From assembly GCA_947488765.1 (NCBI GenBank), contig CANLAE010000020.1, positions 1 to 32,474 on the forward strand: a stretch of DNA of 32,474 nucleotides, given 5' to 3'. This document shows, piece after piece, positions 7,650 to 16,123 of this stretch. How positions within the stretch are numbered: position 1 is the stretch's first letter; each line of letters opens with the position of its first letter. Origin of the DNA: Chitinophagaceae bacterium (GTDB lineage: Bacteria > Bacteroidota > Bacteroidia > Chitinophagales > Chitinophagaceae). Below the pieces are notes generated by a model. The model was not told the DNA's origin. It searched no databases and saw only the letters and a list, made by a program, of their open reading frames with translations. Position numbers and translations under genes: made by a program.

Positions 7650-7657
7650 CAAATATA
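7650..7657 (-). promoter_or_regulatory. -7 promoter box of the DUF3078 gene
   Basis: TATATTTG on the minus strand matches TAnnTTTG exactly, with a TTG at 7681-7679 about 21 nt further upstream. It overlaps the intergenic gap between mscL and the DUF3078 gene and predicts a leader of about 55 nt. Confidence 0.5.
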
Positions 7658-7669
7658 ATGTTAAAATGC

Positions 7670-8047
7670 TTATTTATTCAATGCATCTCGAATTTCTGTT
7701 AATAATTTATCGGTTGATGAAATTGTTTCTTGTGCCTGTGGCAAATTTTCTTGCTTTTTCTTTGCGATATTAATGGCTTTTATTATTAAAAATAGCGCAA
7801 ATGCAACTATCACAAATGAAATAAGTGTAGAAATAAAACTTCCATATTTTATGGCAGTTCCGGGAATAACCAATTTGCTCAAATCGGCTAAATTTGCTGC
7901 CTTTAAGGCAGGGGTCAAAATAGCTGGGGTTATAATATCATCAACTAATGACGAAACAATTTTACCAAATGCACTGCCAATTACCACACCAATAGCAAGG
8001 TCAATTACATTCCCCCGCATTGCAAACTCCTTAAATTCTTTAATCAT
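7670..8047 (-). CDS. mscL: Large-conductance mechanosensitive channel MscL
   Basis: Inner-membrane pentameric channel that opens under membrane tension to release solutes after osmotic downshock. The 125-residue protein begins with the N-terminal amphipathic helix IKEFKEFAMRGN, then TM1 (VIDLAIGVVIGSAFGKIVSSLVDDII, the Gly/Ala-rich gate), a periplasmic loop, TM2 (FISTLISFVIVAFALFLIIKAIN) and a charged C-terminal helix. The usual family length is about 125-140. The ATG at 8047 is preferred; an in-frame TTG directly precedes it at 8050. It is transcribed divergently from the EamA gene and stands alone. Confidence 0.96.
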   Translation of the reverse strand: MIKEFKEFAMRGNVIDLAIGVVIGSAFGKIVSSLVDDIITPAILTPALKAANLADLSKLVIPGTAIKYGSFISTLISFVIVAFALFLIIKAINIAKKKQENLPQAQETISSTDKLLTEIRDALNK

Positions 8048-8196
8048 CAAGTAAATTTTAGCTTAAAAGTAAGTAAGCTTCTTAAAACATCAAATTATTT
8101 TTTAGAAAGAAGCCCATTATGCACTCGACAAATACTTAGGAAAAGCTTAAACAAATACAAAATAAATAATTTTTTTGAAAAATTTTATAAAAAGAT

Positions 8197-8218
8197 AAAC
8201 TGAAAAATTTCAGTTTAG
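8197..8218. promoter_or_regulatory. Inverted repeat upstream of the EamA transporter gene
   Basis: Arms TAAACTGAAA and TTTCAGTTTA separated by 2 nt, 42 bp upstream of the transporter start, in the divergent gap with mscL. It could be a repressor site or a weak hairpin; no regulator gene is adjacent. Confidence 0.35.
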
Positions 8219-8260
8219 AATTGAAAAAAAATTATTTCATCTACACTCAATACATTTCCT

Positions 8261-9169
8261 TTGCAAAAAAAAGTGAGCAAGAAATTAATTATTTGGATTC
8301 TTTTTATTTCGCTATGTATCATATGGGGTAGTTCTTTCATGCTTATGAAATGGGGGATGTTTGATAGCAATAAACAACCTATTCTTTCACCATATCAGGT
8401 TGCTGCATTAAGAATGCTATCATCGGGTATTATTATGCTGCCATTTATTAAAAAAGCGTGGCAACAAATTCCTAAAAAAACAATAAGATATGTAATACTT
8501 AGTGGATGGTTGGGAAGCTTTTTCCCTGCATTTTTATTTTGTATTGCAGAAACAAAAGTTGATGGTGCATTATCTGGAAGTTTAAATTCACTAACTCCAA
8601 TTTTTGTAATAATAATTGGTGCACTTTTTTACAAAAGAGTTACATCAACACAAAAAATAATTGGTGTAATTATTGGCTTAATTGGCTGTGGGATGCTTAC
8701 ATACACCAATAATCACCAGCCACTAATATATTTCGCTTACATCGGATTAATTATCTTGGCTACCATATTGTATGGAATTAATGTAAATATGGTTCAGAAA
8801 GAGTTACAAAATATTCCATCTACTTCAATTGCTGCATTTGCATTTATCAGCCTTATACCGCCATCTTTTTTGATACTTTACTTTACAGGTTTTTTCAACT
8901 TACCATTAAGCAACAGCACTTATATAACTAGCACTTTTGCAAGTTGCCTTCTTGGCGTATTGGGCACCTCATTAGCATCTGTTTTATTTTATATGTTGGT
9001 AAAAAAAGCAGGTGGTTTGTTTGCATCGCTTGTTACCTACGGAATTCCATTTGTAGCAATTGGATGGGGTATTTACTTTGGAGAACAAGTTACACCGTTA
9101 CATATTTGTTCTTTAATTGTGATTTTGTTGGGTGTATTTTTTGCTAATAGGAATGGAAAAAACAAATAA
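8261..9169 (+). CDS. EamA/DMT-family transporter
   Basis: Inner-membrane transporter of the drug/metabolite superfamily with about ten transmembrane helices in two EamA repeats of about 140 residues. TM1 carries the family signature IIWGSSFMLMKWG. The first repeat ends with GLIGCGMLTY and the second with IVILLGVFFANR. The substrate cannot be read from sequence; relatives export amino acids, metabolites or drugs. The start is not ATG: TTG at 8261 or GTG at 8273 are the candidates, because the first in-frame ATG would delete most of TM1. It converges on frr with only 7 nt between the stop codons. Confidence 0.88.
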   Translation: MQKKVSKKLIIWILFISLCIIWGSSFMLMKWGMFDSNKQPILSPYQVAALRMLSSGIIMLPFIKKAWQQIPKKTIRYVILSGWLGSFFPAFLFCIAETKVDGALSGSLNSLTPIFVIIIGALFYKRVTSTQKIIGVIIGLIGCGMLTYTNNHQPLIYFAYIGLIILATILYGINVNMVQKELQNIPSTSIAAFAFISLIPPSFLILYFTGFFNLPLSNSTYITSTFASCLLGVLGTSLASVLFYMLVKKAGGLFASLVTYGIPFVAIGWGIYFGEQVTPLHICSLIVILLGVFFANRNGKNK

Positions 9170-9176
9170 ATTCCAA

Positions 9177-9740
9177 CTAAATACTCATCATTTCTTTTTC
9201 TTTAGCTTGTAAATGCTTTTCTACCGATACAATATACTTGTCTGTAATCTCTTGTATACTATCTTCTGCATCTTTTGCAGCATCTTCACTTAAGCCATCT
9301 TTTTGCATTTTTTTTACTTGCTCAATTGCATCCCTTCTGATATTTCGGATAGCAACTTTACTTTGTTCGCCTTCAGCACTGGCTTTTTTAAATAATTCTT
9401 TCCTTCTCTCCTCAGTTAGTGGCGGCAAAAACAAACGAATTTGTGTGCCATCATTTTGCGGAGTAACCCCAATATTTGCTTGTAGTATTGCCTTATCAAT
9501 GGGACCTAGCATATTTCTCTCCCAAGGTTGAATACTTATCGTTTTAGAATCTAATACTGTAATATTTGCAACTTGACTTATCATAGTTGGGGCACCATAA
9601 TATTCTACAAAAACTCCATCCAACATAGAAGGGCTTGCTTTACCTGCTCTAATTTTGGTAGTTTCTGCTTCCAGGTGAAGTATCGCCTTTTTCATGGAGT
9701 CCTGTGCTTCTTCTACAATCATTGCAACTTCGTCTGTCAT
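9177..9740 (-). CDS. frr: Ribosome recycling factor
   Basis: Cytoplasmic factor that, with EF-G, splits post-termination ribosomes. From the ATG at 9740 the protein has 187 residues, close to the family norm of about 185. Typical features are the long-helix start DSMKKAILHLEAETTKIRAGK and ASPSMLDG, the beta domain EYYGAPTMISQVANITV and SIQPWERN, then NIGVTPQNDGTQIRLFLPPLTEERRKEL. An upstream in-frame TTG (9770) would add ten non-conserved residues. The usual neighbour pyrH is not beside it. It has its own -7 box and is separated from the upstream glycosyltransferase gene by a terminator. Confidence 0.97.
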   Translation of the reverse strand: MTDEVAMIVEEAQDSMKKAILHLEAETTKIRAGKASPSMLDGVFVEYYGAPTMISQVANITVLDSKTISIQPWERNMLGPIDKAILQANIGVTPQNDGTQIRLFLPPLTEERRKELFKKASAEGEQSKVAIRNIRRDAIEQVKKMQKDGLSEDAAKDAEDSIQEITDKYIVSVEKHLQAKEKEMMSI

Positions 9741-9757
9741 AATATTTTCTTTAGCTG

Positions 9758-9765
9758 CAAATTTA
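9758..9765 (-). promoter_or_regulatory. -7 promoter box of frr
   Basis: TAAATTTG on the minus strand, 17 nt upstream of the chosen ATG. It lies downstream of the in-frame TTG at 9770, which supports the shorter 187-residue start. Confidence 0.45.
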
Positions 9766-9800
9766 ATCAATCATATCAAACAAAAAAGCTTAGACAAAAA

Positions 9801-9826
9801 AAGCCTCCGTTTATTAACCGAGGCTT
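9801..9826 (-). terminator. Terminator of the WecA/MraY-family gene
   Basis: On the minus strand AAGCCTC pairs with GAGGCTT; beyond one mismatch GTT pairs with AAC around a 4-nt loop. The stem is followed directly by a run of T. It lies 20 nt downstream of the WecA-like stop codon. Confidence 0.8.
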
Positions 9827-9846
9827 CTACAATATCTAATATAATT

Positions 9847-10995
9847 TTATTCTTGTTCATCAATAATCGTTGCATTATTACCAATCACAGAAAAAGCAGT
9901 TTTAGACTTTTTTTCGTTCAGGTTGGGTTCATTAAAATTTCCTTTTACCACTTTTATATTGCCGGTATCTTTTGGTTTTATAAAATACAATACTAAAATG
10001 CCGATAAAGAAAAAAACAATCTGGGCAAGTATTACGAGTGTAGTTCCAAACTGGAGGAACTTATAGGTAAAAAATATAAAGAATATGCAACTTGATGCTA
10101 TCGTAAGGGTAACTTTATTATGGTTCATTCCTCTATCAAGCAATAAATGATGCAAATGATTTCTATCGGGTGAAAAGGGAGACCTTCCATGAACTATTCT
10201 AATTGCAAAAACCCTTAAAGTATCTAAAAGTGGCATTATTAAAATACCAAAGCCCATTGCCGGTGAAGAAGAAAGGGGAAAGATTTGAGATCCTTGAGCT
10301 GTTTCAATAAAATGAATTACTAAAATTGCGTTAACAACTCCGGATAACATAGCACCGGTATCGCCCATAAAAATCTTAGCAGGGGAATAATTATAAATTA
10401 AAAATCCTAATAGACTAGATGCAAATGCAAACCCCATTAAGCTATAAAATAAATCTCCATTTAAAAAAAAGAAAAAACCAAAAAAACCGGAAGTAATTAC
10501 TCCCACCGTGCCGCCTAAACCATCTACGCCGTCAATAAGGTTATAAGCATTCATTACTACAAGTATAGTAAATATGGTAAGGATATAGCTGGTTATTTCA
10601 TTGATAGCTCCTAATGTCAAAAAACCATGCATATCAGTTATTACCAATTTGGCTTTAAAAACTAAAATAGATGCCGTAATTAACTGACCTATAAATTTTT
10701 TTAGTGGTGATAATACCAAGATATCGTCTTTGATACCAAAGAAAAAAACAACCATGAATGAGGCTATAATAAATTGAAAGGACTGTGTAATATTAGTATA
10801 ATTACACAACAATAGAGCCATTACAAAGCCTGCAAAAATCCCTAGTCCACCAAGCGAAGAAATTGATTTGGTATGTGCTTTTCTTTCATCAGGGACATCG
10901 TATAATTTCTTTTTATTAGCAATAAAAATGATGACAGGTATTGCGTAAAAACAAAGCAAAAAAGAAATTAGTGATCCTAATGCAATAAGCTTCAT
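9847..10995 (-). CDS. WecA/MraY-family undecaprenyl-phosphate glycosyl-1-phosphate transferase
   Basis: Inner-membrane enzyme of 382 residues with about eleven hydrophobic helices. It transfers a sugar-1-phosphate from a UDP-sugar to undecaprenyl phosphate, the first step of O-antigen, capsule or similar glycan synthesis. Catalytic signatures are all present: GIKDDI (Asp90/Asp91, Mg2+ site), NAYNLIDGVDGLGG (149-162), FMGDTGAM (209-216) and the HLHH block (280-283) typical of the WecA branch rather than MraY, whose gene sits in the cell-wall cluster. The C-terminal ~40 residues are a hydrophilic tail. It is a single-gene unit with a downstream terminator. The substrate sugar (probably GlcNAc-1-P) is inferred from the family. 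Confidence 0.9.
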   Translation of the reverse strand: MKLIALGSLISFLLCFYAIPVIIFIANKKKLYDVPDERKAHTKSISSLGGLGIFAGFVMALLLCNYTNITQSFQFIIASFMVVFFFGIKDDILVLSPLKKFIGQLITASILVFKAKLVITDMHGFLTLGAINEITSYILTIFTILVVMNAYNLIDGVDGLGGTVGVITSGFFGFFFFLNGDLFYSLMGFAFASSLLGFLIYNYSPAKIFMGDTGAMLSGVVNAILVIHFIETAQGSQIFPLSSSPAMGFGILIMPLLDTLRVFAIRIVHGRSPFSPDRNHLHHLLLDRGMNHNKVTLTIASSCIFFIFFTYKFLQFGTTLVILAQIVFFFIGILVLYFIKPKDTGNIKVVKGNFNEPNLNEKKSKTAFSVIGNNATIIDEQE

Positions 10996-11142
10996 CAGAT
11001 TTTTAATTTGGAATTAAATACAATATAAGGACAATTCTGTTACAAATATGAATACTTTTTCTTGCAACAGAAAAAAATCTTACAGAAAAGAAAAAAAAAT
11101 TTAATTAAGGACATAAGTAACTAAAAGTAACTCCTAAAAAAC

Positions 11143-11150
11143 TACATTTG
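11143..11150 (+). promoter_or_regulatory. -7 promoter box of the transketolase gene
   Basis: TACATTTG matches TAnnTTTG, 22 nt upstream of the ATG at 11173. No TTTG is visible at -33. Confidence 0.45.
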
Positions 11151-11172
11151 CTTCATACGATTAAATAAGATT

Positions 11173-12006
11173 ATGTCAAAACTTCCACAAATAGCTTCTC
11201 AAATCAGAAGAGATATAGTAAGAATGGTACATGCAGTACAGAGTGGTCATCCGGGTGGCTCATTAGGTTGTGCCGATTTTATGACCGCTTTATATTTTGA
11301 AATTATGGAACACAACACTGATTTCAAAATGAATGGAGTGAATGAGGATTTATTTTTTCTCTCTAATGGACATATCTCACCACTAATGTATAGTGTATTA
11401 GCCAGATCAGGATATTTTGATGTTGCTGAACTAAGTAGCTTTAGAAAAATAAATTCTAGATTACAAGGCCACCCAACCACCCATGACCATTTACCAGGAA
11501 TAAGAATGGCAAGTGGTTCATTGGGCCAAGGATTGAGTGTTGCTGTTGGTGCAGCATTAACAAAAAAACTTAACGGTGATTCACATTTGGTTTATTCGCT
11601 ACACGGTGATGGCGAATTACAGGAAGGGCAAAACTGGGAAGCAATCATGTTTGCACCACATAATAAAGTAGATAATTTAATTGCAACTGTTGATTACAAC
11701 GGGCAGCAAATCGACGGGTCTACAGATAAAGTTTTAAGCCTTGGTAATTTAAAAACAAAGTTTGAAGCATTTAATTGGCTTGTATTAGAAATGAATGGCA
11801 ATGATATGAATGAAGTAGTAAATACTTTGCAGCATGCCAAAACATTGACCGGTAAAGGAAGCCCCATTTGTATTTTAATGAAAACAGAAATGGGCAAAGG
11901 AGTTGATTTTATGGAAGGAAGCCACGAATGGCACGGTATTGCACCCAACGATGAGCAATTGGCAAAGGCTTTGGCACAATTACCGGAAACATTGGGTGAT
12001 TATTAA
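11173..12006 (+). CDS. Transketolase N-terminal subunit (thiamine-diphosphate half)
   Basis: The 277-residue protein corresponds to the N-terminal third to half of full-length transketolase (about 650 residues), which moves two-carbon ketol units in the pentose phosphate pathway. Visible signatures are HAVQSGHPGGSLG (about 20-32), SNGHISPLMYS, GSLGQGLSVAVG, and the thiamine diphosphate/Mg2+ motif HGDGELQEGQNWEA with the downstream Asn in VDYNGQQ. The end (ELMEG-like MEGSHEWHGIAPND) is a natural boundary, so this is a split enzyme, not a truncation. The pyrimidine-binding partner subunit, often encoded next door, is absent: the next gene is the convergent rlmN. Confidence 0.92.
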   Translation: MSKLPQIASQIRRDIVRMVHAVQSGHPGGSLGCADFMTALYFEIMEHNTDFKMNGVNEDLFFLSNGHISPLMYSVLARSGYFDVAELSSFRKINSRLQGHPTTHDHLPGIRMASGSLGQGLSVAVGAALTKKLNGDSHLVYSLHGDGELQEGQNWEAIMFAPHNKVDNLIATVDYNGQQIDGSTDKVLSLGNLKTKFEAFNWLVLEMNGNDMNEVVNTLQHAKTLTGKGSPICILMKTEMGKGVDFMEGSHEWHGIAPNDEQLAKALAQLPETLGDY

Positions 12007-12058
12007 TTTTGAAAATAATTTCTACCAAACTATTAACCACCCAAACTTTTTTGAATCT

Positions 12059-12076
12059 TAATTTTTTAAAAAATTA
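12059..12076. terminator. AT-only palindrome between convergent genes
   Basis: TAATTTTTTAAAAAATTA is a perfect 18-bp palindrome in the 72-bp gap between the transketolase and rlmN stop codons. It could act as a weak bidirectional terminator; the all-AT stem makes this uncertain. Confidence 0.4.
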
Positions 12077-12078
12077 GG

Positions 12079-13110
12079 CTACCCTTTATTTGCTAATTGA
12101 CCACAAGCTGCATCAATGTCTTTACCCCTGCTTCTTCTTAAACGGGCATTGACTTTATTTTTTTCCAGATAACTCATAAATGCATCTGTAGCCTCTTCTT
12201 CAGGCTTTGTAAATCTAAAATTATCTATTGGATTGTACTCAATAATATTGATTAAATCTGCAGGAACTTGTCTGTAAATTTTTACTAAATCATCTGCATC
12301 TTTTTCACTGTCGTTGAGATTTTTGAATAAGATATATTCAAACGTAATTTCATTACCTGTTTGTTTGTAAAAATAATTTAATGCCTCTATCAAAGCCTTG
12401 ATATTATTGGTTTCATTGATAGGCATGATTTCATTACGCTTGGCATCGGTAGGTGCATGTAAACTTAAAGCCAACTTAAAACGGACTTTATCGTCACCTA
12501 ATTTTTTAATTTGTTTGGCTACTCCTGCCGTAGAAACTGTAATTCGTTTAGGACTCATAAACAACCCATCTTCAGCACTGATGCGTTCTATTGCTTTTAA
12601 TACATTGCTGTAATTAAGTAACGGCTCACCCATGCCCATAAATACAATATTGGTAAGCTTTTGCTGGTAAACCTTTTCGCTTTGCTGATTTAACAAAACA
12701 ACTTCATCATAAATTTCATCAAAAGTTAAATTTCTTTTGCGTTCCATGTATCCGGTAGCACAAAATTTACAACTTAAACTACAGCCTATTTGTGAAGAAA
12801 CACAAGCAGTTTTTCGCATTTCAGTTGGAATCAAAACACCTTCCACCAAATGATTATCATGTGTTCTGAATCGACTTTTCAAAGTACCATCTTCACTGTG
12901 TTGTGTTGCATCAACCCTCAAAGCAGGTAATGTAAAATCGGTCTCTAATTTCAACCTAAGATCTTTGCTTAAGTTAGTCATATCACTAAAACTATGCGCA
13001 TGCTTTTGCCACAACCATTCCCAAACTTGTTTGGCTCTAAATTTTTTTTCCCCCATATTTAAAAAATGGGTTTCAACAGCATCATAATTTAACTCTCTAA
13101 TATTTTGCAT
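12079..13110 (-). CDS. rlmN: Dual-specificity rRNA/tRNA methyltransferase RlmN
   Basis: Radical SAM enzyme that methylates C2 of adenosine 2503 in 23S rRNA and A37 in some tRNAs. The 343-residue protein carries the Fe-S motif CSLSCKFC (Cys110, Cys114, Cys117), the upstream conserved Cys103 in ACVSSQIG, the SAM-binding GMGEPLLNY and the C-terminal ACGQL with Cys336, the residue that forms the methylated-cysteine intermediate in E. coli RlmN. The N-terminal helical domain (FRAKQVWEWLWQK, SFSDMTNLSKDLR) is typical. All catalytic residues are present. Its -7 promoter box ends only 4 nt before the ATG, so the mRNA is probably leaderless. Confidence 0.97.
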   Translation of the reverse strand: MQNIRELNYDAVETHFLNMGEKKFRAKQVWEWLWQKHAHSFSDMTNLSKDLRLKLETDFTLPALRVDATQHSEDGTLKSRFRTHDNHLVEGVLIPTEMRKTACVSSQIGCSLSCKFCATGYMERKRNLTFDEIYDEVVLLNQQSEKVYQQKLTNIVFMGMGEPLLNYSNVLKAIERISAEDGLFMSPKRITVSTAGVAKQIKKLGDDKVRFKLALSLHAPTDAKRNEIMPINETNNIKALIEALNYFYKQTGNEITFEYILFKNLNDSEKDADDLVKIYRQVPADLINIIEYNPIDNFRFTKPEEEATDAFMSYLEKNKVNARLRRSRGKDIDAACGQLANKG

Positions 13111-13114
13111 GCTG

Positions 13115-13122
13115 CAAAGATA
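13115..13122 (-). promoter_or_regulatory. -7 promoter box of rlmN, almost touching the ATG
   Basis: TATCTTTG on the minus strand ends 4 nt before the ATG at 13110. Transcription from it would begin at or next to the start codon. No clear TTTG is seen at the -33 position. Confidence 0.5.
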
Positions 13123-13246
13123 AACTACACAGTCTAAAGCAGCTATTTAGTTTGAAATAGTATATTGCATTACTTTTTATTCATTATTGTTCCCAATATT
13201 TTATTTGGAATATTTTAAACAGAAAAAAAATATAAAAATATCTGCC

Positions 13247-14440
13247 ATGCAAACTTGTTATATTATTGATGCAGTAAGAACTCCAATTGGAAAATATGGT
13301 GGCAAGCTAAGCAGCATTAGACCTGATGATTTGATGGCGCATGTTATAAAAGCTTTGGTACAAAGAAATCCTAGTATAGATGTTCATCAAATAGAAGATG
13401 TAATTGTTGGTGCTGCAAACCAAGCAGGAGAAGACAACAGGAATATTGCAAGAATGGCTGCATTATTAGCAGGATTACCCATTACAGCAGGAGGAAATAC
13501 AGTCAATCGTTTGTGTGCAAGCGGCTTACAAAGCATTATGGATGCAAGCAGGGCAATCATGTGTGGAGAAGGCATGTTATACATTGCTGGAGGTGTTGAA
13601 AGTATGACAAGAGCACCTTTTGTTACAGCAAAAAGCGATGCAGCATGGAGCAGAAAAATTGAAACATACGATACTACTTTTGGCTGGAGATTTATTAATC
13701 CTGAATTGTCAAAATTGTACCATCCTTTTGGTATGGGAGAAACCGCAGAAAATGTTGCCACACAATATGCTATTAGCAGAGAAGCACAGGATTTGTTTGC
13801 ATTTAATTCTCAAGAAAAATATACAGCTGCAGCAGCGGGAAATAAATTTAATAATGAAATTATTGGGATAGAAATTAAAGAAAAAAAATCGACAATTTTA
13901 TTTGATACAGATGAACATCCAAGAAAAACAGATTTAGCACAGCTTGCTGCTTTACAACCTGCATTTAAAAAAGATGGTACAGTTACTGCGGGCAATGCAA
14001 GTGGCATTAATGATGGATCATCTGCACTGTTGCTTGCTAGTGAAGAAGCAGTAAAACTTTTTAATTTGCAGCCAATGGCAAGAGTTGTAAGTATGTCTGT
14101 AGCCGGAGTTCATCCAAGTATTATGGGCATGGGGCCCGTACCTGCTACAAATAAAGCTTTGCAAAGAGCTGGCATCAAAAAAGATGAAATTGATTTGATT
14201 GAATTAAATGAAGCCTTTGCAAGTCAAAGCATTGCTTGTATTCAGGAGCTACAATTGAATGAAGCAATTGTAAATGTAAATGGTGGTGCCATTGCATTAG
14301 GACATCCTTTGGGTTGTAGCGGTTCAAGAATTTCAACTACACTTTTGCATGAAATGAAAAAACAAAAAAGTAAATATGGTTTAGCTACTATGTGTATCGG
14401 AGTTGGGCAAGGTGCTGCGGTTATTTATGAAAATTTGTAA
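13247..14440 (+). CDS. Thiolase, PcaF/PaaJ-like (3-oxoadipyl-CoA thiolase type)
   Basis: Degradative thiolase that cleaves a 3-oxoacyl-CoA with CoA. From the ATG at 13247 it has 397 residues, the family norm; an in-frame TTG at 13187 would add 20 unconserved residues. The nucleophile is Cys90 in NRLCASGLQS; the acid-base pair is His353 in GGAIALGHPLG and Cys383 in MCIGVGQG. From memory of E. coli PaaJ, close matches include RTPIGKYGGKLSS, ANQAGEDNRN, the DTTFGWRFINP stretch and GPVPAT, which favour 3-oxoadipyl-CoA-type thiolases over short-chain acetyl-CoA acetyltransferases. No other paa or pca gene is nearby, so the substrate is uncertain. Its last 60 bp overlap the symporter gene on the other strand. 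Confidence 0.88.
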   Translation: MQTCYIIDAVRTPIGKYGGKLSSIRPDDLMAHVIKALVQRNPSIDVHQIEDVIVGAANQAGEDNRNIARMAALLAGLPITAGGNTVNRLCASGLQSIMDASRAIMCGEGMLYIAGGVESMTRAPFVTAKSDAAWSRKIETYDTTFGWRFINPELSKLYHPFGMGETAENVATQYAISREAQDLFAFNSQEKYTAAAAGNKFNNEIIGIEIKEKKSTILFDTDEHPRKTDLAQLAALQPAFKKDGTVTAGNASGINDGSSALLLASEEAVKLFNLQPMARVVSMSVAGVHPSIMGMGPVPATNKALQRAGIKKDEIDLIELNEAFASQSIACIQELQLNEAIVNVNGGAIALGHPLGCSGSRISTTLLHEMKKQKSKYGLATMCIGVGQGAAVIYENL

Positions 14441-16123
14441 CAATAAACTTAATCCAACTACTAGTAAAGCGCCAATCACATTCAACCATAAAAAACCCAA
14501 CCCGATAATACCTTTCTTATCTAAAATAAAAATGGTAATGACTAGCAATTCACTGATAATTGCTGCAATAAAAACAGGATTGCTTTGTATTTTTTTGAAA
14601 TAAAATCCTACTAAAAAAATACCAAGTATTACTCCATAAAATAACGAACCTAAAATATTTACTGCTTCAATTAAGCTGCCCATACCAATTGCAAATTCTG
14701 CAATCATCACAGAAAAAACTCCCCAAGCTAGCGTGTATATCTTTGATAAAGTATAATCAGAAAACCCTTGTTGTTTTTTGGAAAGATGTACGTTTTTATT
14801 TTCAAATCTTTTATGAAAGTCAATCATAGTGGCACTTGCCAAAGAATTTAATGCGGCAGCAATACTGCCCCACGCTGCTAAAAAGATGATCGCAATTAAC
14901 AAACCAACCATTCCTTTGGGTAAATAATCAACTACAAAACGAATAAAAATATAATTGGTGTCATTATCATCTCCCTCAATACCACTTCTTCTAATCAGGC
15001 CCCTGTATTGTTTACGCAAAGTATCACTTTGTAAATTTAAACTTTGAATTTTTTGTTTAGATACTAATTCATTTTGTTTGAAGGTTGCCAGTGCTTTTTG
15101 TTTCTCATCAGAAACAATTACAAACTCTTTTTCTAATAATACAGCACTGTCTTTTTTATTGCTTTGTAATAATTTTTCTTGTTGTGCAATGTTAAAAAAA
15201 ATAGGTTGTTGTTTAAATTGATAAAAGCTAAACAACAAAACTCCCAGTAATAAAATTAAAAATTGCATGGGTACTTTTACAACTCCATTCATCAATAACC
15301 CAAGTCTACTTTCAGTGGTATCTTTTGCTGTTAAGTATCGTCCTACTTGACTTTGGTCTGTTCCAAAATAACTCAATGCTAAAAAAAATCCTCCTATAAC
15401 TCCGCTGATAATATTGTATTTGTCTTTCCAGTCAAATCCATTTTTCGTAAACCCGGTAGTGATGATATTCATTTTTCCGGTTGTACCACTAATCTTTAGG
15501 GCATCTGTAAAACCAATACCGGTTGGCAACAAATGCACCACCATATACCCCACCATTATCATTCCAATAAAGATGATAATGAGTTGTAATTTTTGTGTGT
15601 ACGCAACAGCCTTAGCACCACCACTTACGGTATATATAATTAACAATCCGCCCATTACCATATTGGTATAAAAAATATCCCAACCCAATAAAGAAGACAA
15701 AATGATAGAAGGTGCATAAATACTGATTCCTGTGCTTAATCCCCTTGACAATAAAAATAAAAACGAAGTAAATAATCTGGTTTTTCCGTCAAATCTTTGT
15801 TCTAAATATTCGTACGCAGTATATACTTTCAACCTGCTGAATAAAGGAACAAATGTGATACTTACAACTACCATTGCAATAGGCAATCCAAAATAATATT
15901 GAACAAAACGCATCCCATCTGTAAAAGCTTGTCCGGGTGCAGATAAAAAAGTAATTGCACTTGCTTGTGTACCCATAATACTCAACAAAACCAAGTACCA
16001 TGGCATGCTTCTGTTACTTAAAAAATATCCCTCCAAATTCTTTGTAGTACGGCTTTTATATAAGCCGTATGATATGATAGAAATTAAGGTAACAGAAAGT
16101 ATAATCCAATCTAATGTACTCAT
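14381..16123 (-). CDS. Sodium:solute symporter (SSS family) with soluble insertion
   Basis: Inner-membrane Na+-coupled transporter of 580 residues with about 13 helices. Family features include the first helix, YFLSNRSMPWYLVLLSIMGTQASA (read in parts), the SGGAKAVAYTQ segment and YFGTDQSQVGRYLTA. Between about residues 301 and 392 there is a hydrophilic, Lys/Gln/Glu-rich, probably coiled-coil insertion interrupting the transporter core, before WGSIAAALNSLASATMID. The last ~19 residues (QIFINNRSTLPNSDTHSS) are encoded within the 3' end of the thiolase gene. It follows the PIG-L gene and a 36-residue ORF on the same strand, so it may take up the product of the deacetylase. The substrate is unknown. 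Confidence 0.9.
   Translation of the reverse strand: MSTLDWIILSVTLISIISYGLYKSRTTKNLEGYFLSNRSMPWYLVLLSIMGTQASAITFLSAPGQAFTDGMRFVQYYFGLPIAMVVVSITFVPLFSRLKVYTAYEYLEQRFDGKTRLFTSFLFLLSRGLSTGISIYAPSIILSSLLGWDIFYTNMVMGGLLIIYTVSGGAKAVAYTQKLQLIIIFIGMIMVGYMVVHLLPTGIGFTDALKISGTTGKMNIITTGFTKNGFDWKDKYNIISGVIGGFFLALSYFGTDQSQVGRYLTAKDTTESRLGLLMNGVVKVPMQFLILLLGVLLFSFYQFKQQPIFFNIAQQEKLLQSNKKDSAVLLEKEFVIVSDEKQKALATFKQNELVSKQKIQSLNLQSDTLRKQYRGLIRRSGIEGDDNDTNYIFIRFVVDYLPKGMVGLLIAIIFLAAWGSIAAALNSLASATMIDFHKRFENKNVHLSKKQQGFSDYTLSKIYTLAWGVFSVMIAEFAIGMGSLIEAVNILGSLFYGVILGIFLVGFYFKKIQSNPVFIAAIISELLVITIFILDKKGIIGLGFLWLNVIGALLVVGLSLLLQIFINNRSTLPNSDTHSS

Noticed and set aside
9741-9770. Longer starts from TTG codons for frr (9770), the thiolase (13187), mutS (29168) and mscL (8050)
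   Set aside because: The added residues fall outside the conserved family start, and well-placed ATG codons follow; for frr and mutS the promoter box also overlaps or follows the TTG.
11173-12006. Transketolase as a truncated pseudogene
   Set aside because: Length and end point match the known split N-terminal subunit and all cofactor motifs are intact.
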